A stretch of 64,000 nt of DNA from Macropodus opercularis (taxonomy: Eukaryota; Chordata; Actinopteri; Anabantiformes; Osphronemidae): assembly GCA_030770545.1 (NCBI GenBank), contig CM061100.1, positions 2,673,501 to 2,737,500 of the forward strand, in the 5' to 3' direction. The position numbers and the translations under genes are program-made. The notes under the pieces were generated by a model. It saw nothing but the letters and a program-made list of their open reading frames with translations, did not search any database and was not told where the DNA came from. How positions within the stretch are numbered: the stretch's first letter is position 1; every line of letters starts with the position of its first letter. This document shows, piece after piece, positions 11,763 to 21,791 of the stretch.

Positions 11763-12359
11763 CAGTCCAAAGGTTCTTCTTCGTTTGGCGATAATCCCAA
11801 TATTTACGCAGAGTAGTTTTTAAGTTTTATCACACAACATTTATTCATAAGCACCAAGACCCAGCAACGACAATTAAACGTCTTTAAATAAGCATAAGGT
11901 CAGATGAAGAAAGGGATCTCAGGAAAAGTCAAATGAAACCTGTGAGTAAATCAATAGAGAGGAGGGCAAAAGATCATCAAACATTCAGCTTTCTGCACGA
12001 TCAGAGACTTTGCAGATCACTGAGCTCCTTTAAAATCTCTTTATTTAAGCATGAACAGAAATATCCCAAGAATGATTAGATACTTTAACACTAGGCCAGT
12101 TTCATATTCTGTCAACTTCACACTAAACACATTCGTTTGTCTTATTTGAGGGGATCAACTGGTAGGTTTAGGTTAGGTTAGTTTTTTTTTTCACTTCTGC
12201 ACACACTAACAAAACACAAGTCTTTTATTTACCTCATCCTTCAGTTTCAATGTAAAATGAAGGAGAAAAACACAGAACATACACCTAAGCTACTAGTGTG
12301 GAATATTTTCCTCTTACTTAGTTACTCAAACAGCGTTACACTGATTGAAGGAATGTCCA

Positions 12360-13730
12360 TCAAATGTCATCATAGAAAATCTTGTTGTCTATGCTCTTGC
12401 AGCCTGTTTTAGAGAAAACCCGCTCAAATTTGGGATAATATTTCATATCTCTGGCTATCCTCTCTGCCAGATCCCGTTCTTGCGGCACTCCATTTGCTTT
12501 CATTGCAGCCATGAGACACTGTACGATATGTCGGTATTCTAGAGGCAGAAATGGGACAAAGAAGTCCATCGCGTCCTTTTCAATCAGACATGAATGCCAA
12601 AAACCACCTGCAGAGATATAATGAGAGAACCTTAGGGTTTTATCAAAACAGATTTTCTGTACCAACCCAGACATATGAACTGTTTCGCTTACTTGATTTG
12701 TTGTTGAACACTGATTCAGAAATCTCGCTTTCCAAGTCTTTCAGTTTAATCTCTTTCCGATCGCTGCCTTTTTTCCAGAATTCCAGAGCTGTCTGTGTAA
12801 TTATCTCTGCTCCAGCATTACTATAGAAATGATTAGTGCAACATATTAGAATAATGCTCTGACTGTTAACACAGCTCACATTTATAAAACACAGAACCAT
12901 ATATAGTGCTGTAAATGTATCACACTTTAAAAGCTGGAAACAGACACCATGGTTGGATAACAATTGTTCTTTCACCTGAGGAAGATGAAGATGACTTTTC
13001 GATAAGAAACTCCATCTATATTGTGGTAAAAGTTTAGAAATGGACTAATAGTGTCAATTAAGCCAGGATGCATCTTGTCCATCTCATCAAAGATGAACAT
13101 GGAGCGTTCACACTGGGTGACATTGCCTTGGATCCACTGCTTTAACTGAGACTGAGGAGAGAAAAAAGCTCATTTAATTCTTACAGGCACCCAAACTGAA
13201 CAATGCTGTTTGAATTGTACCGTTATCATACCTTGTATATTTCAATTTTTTCTTTGTAAGGGAAGTGAATTGTGGCTATGTAAAGATGAACAAAGCTGCT
13301 GTCCATTCCTTTCACATAGATGTTCCTTGTGATTAGGCTACTAACCAAGTTCTTCCCCGTGCCTGTCGGACCATGCAGAGAGAGAACCAGGGGCTTCTTG
13401 GGGTCATTGTTTTCCATGAATCCACTTACAACTTTCAGGATGAGAGGTGATGCTATGTGCTGCCCAAATACTTTAGTTTGCAGGTCCGTTTGGAGACCTT
13501 CAGATTACACAGCAGGAGGTTACAGGATTGTTGTACTGACTGACAAGAACTAAGCTGAAATAGATCAGATGAACACGTCACGTCTGAATGACCCACAAGT
13601 TCTTACCTGTTGCATTGAATGATATCCACTTTGAGTCACAGCGTTCATAAAAATAGCTCAGTGGATTAAATGTAACCACACTAGTTGTCACAAAAAGGTA
13701 CAACAACAAATATATTTGTCTCGCTTTCAT
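12360..13730 (-). CDS. Torsin paralogue, unit A
   Basis: Second torsin locus and first of the triplicated set. Exons: 13607-13730, 13232-13497, 12976-13151, 12693-12820, 12360-12607, totalling 942 nt (313 aa). Walker A is GPTGTGKN, Walker B is intact (FIFDEMDKMHPG), and the sensor-2 motif is TGCKS. The N-terminus is MKARQIYLLLYLF, then directly FNPLSYF. Some 17 residues forming the second hydrophobic segment of the single-copy torsin are missing. All splice sites look normal. The 3' end has AATAAA on the minus strand at 12224-12229. It should be a lumenal ATPase, but its membrane attachment may differ. Probably functional, since the frame is open and the catalytic residues are kept. Confidence 0.88.
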
Positions 13731-13934
13731 TGCTGCTGGAGAACAGAACGGTTGTTGTAGCAGGAACTTACTCCAAAGTGAACTGGTTGAGCAGCTTTGA
13801 CCTGTTCCCTTCAAGAGCAAATGTTCATACAAACCAAATGCATTGTGTTGCAACAAATGGCCAAACCCTGCAGCACATTAAAATTGTTTAGATTTTTATT
13901 AATTATAAAAGGAATCTATGACCATCATCACCTG

Positions 13935-13948
13935 CCAGCAGAGGGCAG
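13935..13948 (+). promoter_or_regulatory. CTCF-like motif, unit A
   Basis: CCAGCAGAGGGCAG fits the CTCF core consensus CCASYAGRKGGCRS at every position. It lies about 205 bp upstream of the torsin start codon. A 19-bp inverted repeat follows at 13960-13978. The equivalent site exists in unit C (23373-23386) and is deleted in unit B. Confidence 0.55.
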
Positions 13949-14214
13949 TCACACACTGCATTTAACTCAGAGTTAAATGAGCCTCGAGCCTTAAAGTTTC
14001 ATCAGCCTCGTTTAAATTCAGTTAACGTGAGCGACAACAATATAAAAAGCAAAACTCCAAATGCAACAGTCTGCTCATAACCTGGCAGATACTTGTTCAT
14101 TTATTAGATATAAAGAAAAAAAATCACCGGACGGTAAGTGCTGCCGTAAAGCGACTTGTGTGTCGTGTGTTTAAAGCTCAGACTACATTACCCATCATGC
14201 TGTTCTGGCGTTTA

Positions 14215-15905
14215 ACAACTTTATTGAAAAAAACAACAACACACAACTAACAGCAGGTATTAAACATCACTGAAGTCAAGGCCCAGCTCCTTATATACTG
14301 TTAATGAACAACAGCAGCTGTAATACACTTATACAATATGCTGTGTGTACAAGAGGTTCCCAATATGACTTTTAAAGTGGAGCAGCAAACTATAATCCAA
14401 CTAAATGTGACTGTATTTACCTTTAGCTGAAGAAAAGAAGAATCTGTAATCTGTTAAAGTTAATCAGTATATGATTATATTTGGAAACAATTAATACTCT
14501 ACCTTAGAACTTACACATTAGGGTTCAACCATTTTAGAACAACAACCCATGAAAATCAAATACATCAACGTAACATGTAAACCGAGCCTGAATTTTTCAT
14601 TCAACAACTCACACACTGTAACATCAGGCATCCTCCACGTGCACCACCTCAGTGACGTGTTACTGTAACATGCCGTGCTTGCTGGATGCTCCACCTTCTC
14701 TGCAAAACCAAGGAAATTATTAGTTGAGACGGTTTTTATATCATAGTTACAAACCAAGCAGTCAGTGAATTTGGGCCCAACGGTACCTGTTGACTGGAAC
14801 AAAGTGAAGCTTTCTTTTGACTTGATGCACAGCCCGGTTCTGGACAGGAACACGACTGAGACGAGCTTTCCTCTGCAACAAACGTGACCCATAACCAACC
14901 CGTTTAGATTTGAGCACAGCACAAACTACTGGTTTGCTGTGAAATGATAAAACGGTACAAACTGTACCAAAAACCTGAACGTTACTTTGTTTTTTGGTTT
15001 TTACTGTACCTTGCTGCATGCTTGAGTCTTGTACCTCCTGCTGAACATCGTGCTCCTCTCCGATGTGGTAAGAGCTATGCAAGGTCTGAAAGTGATGCCA
15101 GGGTCAATGGCACTGGACAAGGACCTGGACAAGGCAGAGTAGGAAACACATAAAACCAATTCGAATAAAATATTTGACATTTTCAGATATTGTAGTGATT
15201 ATTAAACATTATTAACGAAGAACATCCACTGTCGCTCCGATTCCACTTTTTATTACACAGATGCACTTAAAAGACACAGCAAAGTTGTTGTTTTTTTAAT
15301 CAGAAAGAGTAAAAGAAAACATTTATTACAAAAAATTACAAAACCTGGCAATGCACAGCATGTTCAGTAACTTTTATTCGATAAACAAAAATAAATAGCC
15401 TTTTGTCCCCCACATAGGAAATTCAAGAGAACGTTTAACATGACAAAGAAACACGGTAAATATCAAGGAGAAATGATGAACTGTGGAATCTGGAACACTC
15501 CAGCTGTAGAGGTAAAAAGTCCAAGACTACTTTACTTAAGTGGCTTTCATCAAAAACCGAGCTTTAAATTTCAAGATCTACATTTAAACCATATGAACTA
15601 AGAGCACTGCGTCTGAAAAACAAGTGCTTGTGGGAGATGTAGTTTCATTTCTTTATGGCGTTTGTTTTGCCAATTACAAGTCACCAACATGATCGGTACC
15701 ATGGCTTTAAGCGCAAAAGTTAGAAAGTCTTTGCCGTCTGCAGGAGCGTCATGATCGTTAGAAGCTCCCAGATTTAGAGCTTCTGCAGCTTTGAGGTGAC
15801 GAAACCAAGAGTTAGGACTGTGACTGAAGACGTTTTCTAGATGGAGCACACAATACAGGCCACGATTTCTAAGAACAGTGTCAACGGTAATCTGGGAGCA
15901 CAAAC
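14215..15905 (-). other. Unidentified spacer with possible minus-strand spliced transcript, unit A
   Basis: About 1.7 kb between the torsin and the ppp1r26 fragment. On the minus strand I see a chain of AG/GT-bounded blocks: a 5' block ending near 15701 (open frame down from 15888), 15010-15085, 14787-14872, and a block starting at 14699. Two frames stay open across the last three blocks. AATAAA signals on the minus strand lie near 14222 and 15312. I recognise no protein family. Near-identity between copies gives no test of coding constraint, because all non-coding sequence is equally alike. It may be a lineage-specific gene, a non-coding RNA, or chance. Confidence 0.3.
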
Positions 15906-16104
15906 ATCCACAAAGTAGGTAAGGTCACAAGCTCAGCATTGATGGAACCCAGTATGGATGGAGTTAAGTTCATCGAGTTCAAATGTTTCTTTTACAGTAG
16001 CAGTTGATATTTCTCACTGCATGGATTCTGACTGTGCTGTTTAGAAGTAAGACGAATCAAACAGATTTTAATGTGTCAAAAATGTGACAACCCAAGGAAA
16101 ATTT

Positions 16105-16905
16105 CCACTATTCTGCTCCGAACCTGGACATGGTTGGTCCTGTTAGATTCCAATTCGACAAACACACTCTTGTCCTTGGGTATATGCACCATACTCTCTC
16201 TCTCTCGTCCTACGGGGCCCTGGGAACTGTGGCCAGGCAGCAGGTTCTGTACAAAGGCCATCCTTGGATGTCTGGCAGTGGCTAAATTCAAAACAGAGGC
16301 CCTGAATGGGGGCAGCACGGTGGTGTGGTGGTTAGCGCTGTCGCCTCACAGCAAGAAGGTCCCGGGTTCGATTCCCGGAGGCGACCGGGGCCTTTCTGTG
16401 TGGAGTTTGCATGTTCTCCCCGTGTCTGCGTGGGTTTTCTCCGGGGTCTCCGGTTTCCTCCCACAGCCCAAAGACATGCAGTTAGGTCAATTGGTTGGAT
16501 GCGTAAATTGCCCATAGGTGTGAGTGTGTGTATGACTGTGATTGTGTGTCTATATATGTGGCCCTGCGATGGACTGGCGATCTGTCCAGGGTGTACCCTG
16601 CCTCTCGCCCAAAGCCAGCTGGGATAGGCTCCAGCACGCCCGCGACCCCTTCGGGGAAAAGCGGAAGAAGATGGATGGATGGATGGCCCTGAATGGTGTA
16701 TTTACAGCCATCTTCTCTGTGGAGCAGGAGAACGGTGACCTGCTGGCCCTTGCAGATGACCAAGCAGAGGCCGGTGCCTGTGATTTGAGGTTGATGCCCC
16801 TGCTTTGATACAGTGGATTTGCTGATGCAAATTCACTCAGTTTGATGCAAATCCACTCAGTTTAGACGAGGTGATATGAAAGGGAGTCCGACTGAGAATC
16901 CTCGT
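16105..16905 (-). pseudogene. ppp1r26 3' fragment, unit A (SINE-interrupted)
   Basis: Copy of the ppp1r26 coding region for roughly residues 886-1013, cut at the unit junction on one side and at an 831-bp deletion on the other. A SINE inserted at 16310-16684 splits it. A 20-bp tandem duplication (TTTGATGCAAATCCACTCAG) lies near 16837-16856. It lacks the start, the promoter and most of the protein. Confidence 0.92.
16310..16684 (+). mobile_element. tRNA-derived SINE with target-site duplication
   Basis: 375-bp insertion found only in unit A. The head is tRNA-like: A-box-like GTGGTTAGCGC and a perfect B box GGTTCGATTCC. The body matches the common teleost repeat with GTTCTCCCCGTGTCTGCGTG and TCCAGGGTGTACCC, and it ends in (GGAT)n. 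A 12-bp duplication GGCCCTGAATGG flanks it (16298-16309 and 16685-16696). Units B and C show the undisturbed single copy of this sequence, so the insertion is proven by empty sites and postdates the duplication of A and B. Confidence 0.95.
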
Positions 16906-17367
16906 AAGCATAAGGTCAGATGAAGAAAGGGATCTCAGGAAAAGTCAAATGAAACTCGTGAGTAAATCAATAGACAGGAGGGCAAAAGATCATCAAACAT
17001 TCAGCTTTCTGCACGATCAGAGACTTTGCAGATCACTGAGCTCCTTTAAAAACAGAAACTGTATCTCTTTGTTTAAGCATGAACAGAAATATCCCAAGAA
17101 TGATTAGATCCTTTAACACTAGGCCAGTTTCATAGTCTGTCAACTTCACAGTAAACACATTAGTTTGTCTTATTTGAGGGGATCAACTTGTAGGTGGAGT
17201 TTTTTTCCACTTCTGCACACACTAACAAAACACAAGTCTTTTATTTAACTCTTCCTCCTTCAGTTTGGAGGAGAAAAACACAGAACATACACCTAAGATA
17301 CTAGTGTGGAATATTTTCCTCTTACTTAGTTACTCTAACAGCGTCACACTGATTGAAGGAATGTCCA

Positions 17368-18683
17368 TCAAATGTCACTGTCAAAGAACATCCTTTTGTC
17401 TATGCTCTTGCAGCCTGTTATAGAGAAAACCCGCTCAAATTTGGGATAATATTTCTCATTTCTGGCTATCCTCTCAGCTGCATCCTGTTTCTGCTGCCGT
17501 CCTTTTGCTTTCATTGCAGCCATGATACACTGTACGACGTGTTGGTACTCTAGAGGCAGAAATGGGACAAAGAAGTCCATCACGTTCTTTTCAATCAGAT
17601 ATGATTGCCAAAAACCACCTGCAAAGATATAATGAGAGGACCTTAGAGTTTTGCTTTTGAACACAGATTCAGAAATCCCTCTTTCCAAGTCTTTCAGTTT
17701 AATCGCTTTCCGATCGCTGCCTTTTTTCCAGAATTCCAGAGCTGTCTGTGTAATTATCTCTGCTCCAGCATTACTATAGGAAAGATTAGGGCAACATATT
17801 ACAATAATGCTCTGACTGTTATGACAGCTCACATTTCTAAAACACCGAACCATATATAGTGCTGTAAATGTATCACACTTTAAAAGCTGGAAACAGACAC
17901 CATGGTTGGATAACGATCGTCCTTTTACCTGAGGAAGATGAAGATGACTTTTCGATAAGAAACTCCATCTATTTTGTGGTAACGGTTTAGAAATGGACTA
18001 ATAGTGTCAATTAAGCCAGGATGCATGTGGTCCATGTTATCAAAGATGAACATGGAGCGTTCACACTGGGTGACATTGCCTTGGATCCACTGCTTTAACT
18101 GAGACTGAGGAGAGAGAAAAGCTCATTTAATTCTTACAGGAAACCAAACTGAACGATGCTGTTTGAATTGTACCGTCATCATACCTTGTATGTTTCAATT
18201 CGTTCTTTGTAAGGGAAGTGAACTGTGGCTATGAAAAGATGAACAAAGCTGCTGTCCATTCCTTTCACATAGACGTTTCTAGCGATTAGGCTACTAACCA
18301 AGTTCTTCCCTGTGCCAGTCGGACCATGCAGAGAGAGAACCAGGGGCTTCTTGGGGTCATTGTTTTCCATGAATCTACTTACAACTTTCAGGATGAGAGG
18401 TGAAGCTATATGCTGCCCAAATAGTTTAGTTTGCAGGTCCGTTTGGAGACCTTCAGATTACACAGCAGGAGGTTACAGAATTGTTGTACTGACTGACAAG
18501 AACTAAGATGAAATAGATCAGATGAACACGTCACGTCTGAATGACCCACAAGTTCTTACCTGTTGCGTCGAATGATATCCACTTTGAGTCACAGCGTTCA
18601 GAAAAATAGTTCAGTGGATTAAATGTAACCACACTAGTTGTCACAAAAAGGTGCAACAACAAATATATTTGTGTCACTTTCAT
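17368..18683 (-). CDS. Degenerate torsin paralogue, unit B (Walker B mutant)
   Basis: Exons: 18560-18683, 18185-18450, 17929-18104, 17368-17773, totalling 972 nt (323 aa), open throughout. Walker A GPTGTGKN is intact. Walker B reads FIFDNMDHMHPG, so the catalytic glutamate is Asn and the following Lys is His; four base changes fall within nine bases. A deletion removed the donor of the last intron, and its remnant is now read in frame as about nine extra residues (KSKTLRSSHYIFAG) before GFWQS. The second N-terminal hydrophobic segment is missing, as in units A and C. ATP binding may persist but hydrolysis should not. It could be a regulatory pseudo-ATPase or a decaying copy whose frame has not yet broken. 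Confidence 0.82.
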
Positions 18684-19079
18684 TGCTGCTGGAGAACAGA
18701 ACGTCTTGTTGTAGCAGGAACTTACTCCAAGGTGAACTGGTTGAGCAGCTTTGACCTGTTCCCTTCAAGAGCAAATGTTCATACAAACCAAATGCATTGT
18801 GTTGCAACAAATGGCCAAACCCTGCAGCACATTAAAATTGTTTAGATTTTTTGTTTAGATTTTTATATAATTATAAAAGGAATCTATGACCAGCCTCGTT
18901 TAAATTCAGTTAACGTGAGCGACAACAATATAAAAAGCAAAACTCCAAATGCAACAGTCTGCTCATTATCTGGCAGATACTTGTTCATTTATTAGATATA
19001 AAGAAAAAAAAAAATCACTGGACGGTAAGTAGGGAAGCGCTGCCGTAAAGCGACTTGTGTGTCGTGTGTTTAAAGCTCA

Positions 19080-20745
19080 GACTACATTACCCATCATGCT
19101 GTTCTGGCGTTTAACAACTTTATTGAAAAAAACAACAACACACAACTAACAGCAGGTATTAAACATCACTGAAGTCAAGGCCCAGCTCCTTATATACTGT
19201 TAATGAACAACAGCAGCTGTAATACACTTATACAATATGCTGTGTGTACAAGAGGTTCCCAATATGACTTTTAAAGTGGAGCAGCAAACTATAATCCAAG
19301 TAAATGCGACTGTATTTACCTTTAGCTGAAGAAAAGAAGAATCTGTAATCTGTTAAAGTTAATCAGTATATGATTATATTTGGAGACAATTAATACTCTG
19401 CCTTAGAACTTACACATTAGGGTTCAACCATTTTAGAACAACAACCCAACTCACACACTGTAACATCAGGCATCCTCCACGTGCACCACCTCAGTGATGT
19501 GTTACTGTAACATGCCGTGCTTGCTGGATACTCCACCTTCTCTGCAAAACCAAGGAAATCATTAGTTGAGACGGTTTTTATATCATAGTTACAAACCAGG
19601 CAGTCAGTCAGTTTGGGCCCAACGGTACCTGTTGACTGGAACAAAGTGAAGCTTTCTTTTGACTTGATGCACAGCCCGGTTCTGGACAGGAAAACGACTG
19701 AGACAAGCTTTCCCCTGCAACAAACGTGACCCATAACCAACCCGTTCAGATTTGAGCATAGCACAAACTACTGGTTTGCTGTGAAATGATAAAATGGTAC
19801 AAACTGTACCAAAAACCTGAACGTTACTTTGGTTTTTTTTTTACTGTACCTTGCTGCATGCTTGAGTCTTGTACCTCCTGCTGAACATCGTGCTTCTCTC
19901 CGATGTGGTAAGAGCTATGCAAGGTCTGAAAGTGATGCCAGGGTCAATGGCACTGGACAAGGACCTGGACAAGGCAGAGTAGGAAACACATAAAACCAAT
20001 TCGAATAAAATATTTGACATTTTCAGATATTGTAGTGATTATTAAACATTATTAACGAAGAACATCCACTGTCGCTCCGATTCCACTTTTTATTACACAG
20101 ATGCACTTAAAAGACACAGCAAAGTTGTTGTTTTTTTAATCAGAAAGAGTAAAAGAAAACATTTATTACAAAAAATTACAAAACCTGGCAATGCACAGCA
20201 TGTTCAGTAACTTTTATTCGATAAACAAAAATAAATAGCCTTTTGTCCCCCACATAGGAAATTCAAGAGAACGTTTAACATGACAAAGAAACACGGTAAA
20301 TATCAAGGAGAAATGATGAACTGTGGAATCTGGAACACTCCAGCTGTAGAGGTAAAAAGTCCAAGACTACTTTACTTAAGTGGCTTTCATCAAAAACTGA
20401 GCTTTAAATTTCAAGATCTACATTTAAACCATATGAACTAAGAGCACTGCGTCTGAAAAACAAGTGCTTGTGGGAGATGTAGTTTCATTTCTTTATGGCG
20501 TTTGTTTTGCCAATTACAAGTCACCAACATGATCTGTACCATGGCTTTAAGCGCAAAAGTTAGAAAGTCTTTGCCGTCTGCAGGAGCGTCATGATCGTTA
20601 GAAGCTCCCAGATTTAGAGCTTCTGCAGCTTTGAGGTGATGAAACCAAGAGTTAGGACTGTGACTGAAGACGTTTTCTAGATGGAGCACACAATACAGGC
20701 CACGTTTTCTATGAACAGTGTCAACGGTAATCTGGGAGCACAAAC
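19080..20745 (-). other. Unidentified spacer, unit B
   Basis: Counterpart of 14215-15905. The same candidate splice blocks are present. A deletion of about 55 bp removes part of the most 3' block near 19447, and at least one change alters a residue in the most favoured frame (Glu to Lys in the block at about 19850-19920). This argues against strong coding constraint, at least in this copy. Confidence 0.3.
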
Positions 20746-20949
20746 ATCCACAAAGTAGGTAAGGTCACAAGCTCAGCATTGATGAAACCCAGTATGGATG
20801 GAGTTAAGTTCATATGTTTCTTTTACAGTAGCAGTTGATATTTCTCACTGCATGGATTCTGACTGTGCTGTTTAGAAGTAAGACGAATCAAACAGATTTT
20901 AATGTGTCAAAAATGTGACAACCAAAGGAACATTTTCACTATTCTGCTC

Positions 20950-21329
20950 CGAACCTGGACGTGGTTGGTCCTGTTAGATTCCAATTCGACAAACACACTC
21001 TTGTCCTTAGGTATATGCACCATACTCTCTCTCTCTCGTCCTACGGGGCCCTGGGAACTGTGGCCAGGCAGCAGGTTCTGTACAAAGGCCATCCTTGGAT
21101 GTCTGGCAGTAGCTAAATTCAAAACAGAGGCCCTGAATGGTGTATTTACAGCCATCTTCTCTGTGGAGCAGGAGAACGGTGACCTGCTGGCCCTTGCAGA
21201 TGACCAAGCAGAGGCCGGTGCCTGTGATTTGAGGTTGATGCCCCTGCTTTGATACAGTGGATTTGCTGATGCGGTCTCACTCAGTTTAGACGAGGTGATA
21301 TGAAAGGGAGTCCGACTGAGAATCCTCGT
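20950..21329 (-). pseudogene. ppp1r26 3' fragment, unit B
   Basis: Uninterrupted copy of ppp1r26 residues about 886-1013. It begins at the unit junction (TRILSRTPFH) and runs to HVQVRSR, after which the shared 831-bp deletion brings in unrelated codons (IVKMFLWLSHF) and a stop. No promoter or start of its own. Confidence 0.92.
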
Positions 21330-21791
21330 AAGCATAAGGTCAGATGAAGAAAGGGATCTCAGGAAAAGTCAAATGAAACTCGTGAGTAAATCAATAGACA
21401 GGAGGGCAAAAGATCATCAAACATTCAGCTTTCTGCACGATCAGAGACTTTGCAGATTACTGAGCTCCTTTAAAAACAGAAAATGTATCTCTTTATTTAG
21501 GCATGAATACAAATATCCCAAGAATGATTAGATCCTTTAACACTAGGCCAGTTTCATAGTCTGTCAACTTCACAGTAAACACATTAGTTTGTCTTATTTG
21601 AGGGGATCAACTTGTAGGTGGAGTTTTTTTCCACTTCTGCACACACTAACAAAACACAAGTCTTTTATTTAACTCTTCCTCCTTCAGTTTGGAGGAGAAA
21701 AACACAGAACATACACCTAAGATACTAGTGTGGAATATTTTCCTCTTACTTAGTTACTCTAACAGCGTCACACTGATTGAAGGAATGTCCA

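Larger units (their letters stand above)
11890..16905. repeat. Segmental duplication unit A
   Basis: First of three head-to-tail units. It starts in the 3' flank of a torsin gene (AGCATAAGGTCAGATG) and ends inside a copied piece of ppp1r26 (GAGAATCCTCGT). Contents, left to right: torsin 3' flank, torsin gene (minus), CTCF-like motif, unidentified spacer with possible minus-strand exons, ppp1r26 fragment. It is about 5.0 kb long, of which roughly 0.39 kb is a SINE insertion. Identity to units B and C is very high throughout, including non-coding parts. Confidence 0.93.
16906..21329. repeat. Segmental duplication unit B
   Basis: Middle unit, about 4.42 kb. It begins at the same breakpoint as unit A's left edge (AAGCATAAGGTC directly after CCTCGT) and ends at the same ppp1r26 position. 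Compared with A it lacks the SINE and about 75 bp holding the CTCF-like motif, and it has a shortened last torsin intron. Confidence 0.93.

Noticed and set aside
16313..16390. tRNA gene call at the tRNA-like sequence
   Set aside because: The A and B boxes belong to the head of a SINE with a repeat body, GGAT tail and target-site duplication; it is not a functional tRNA gene.
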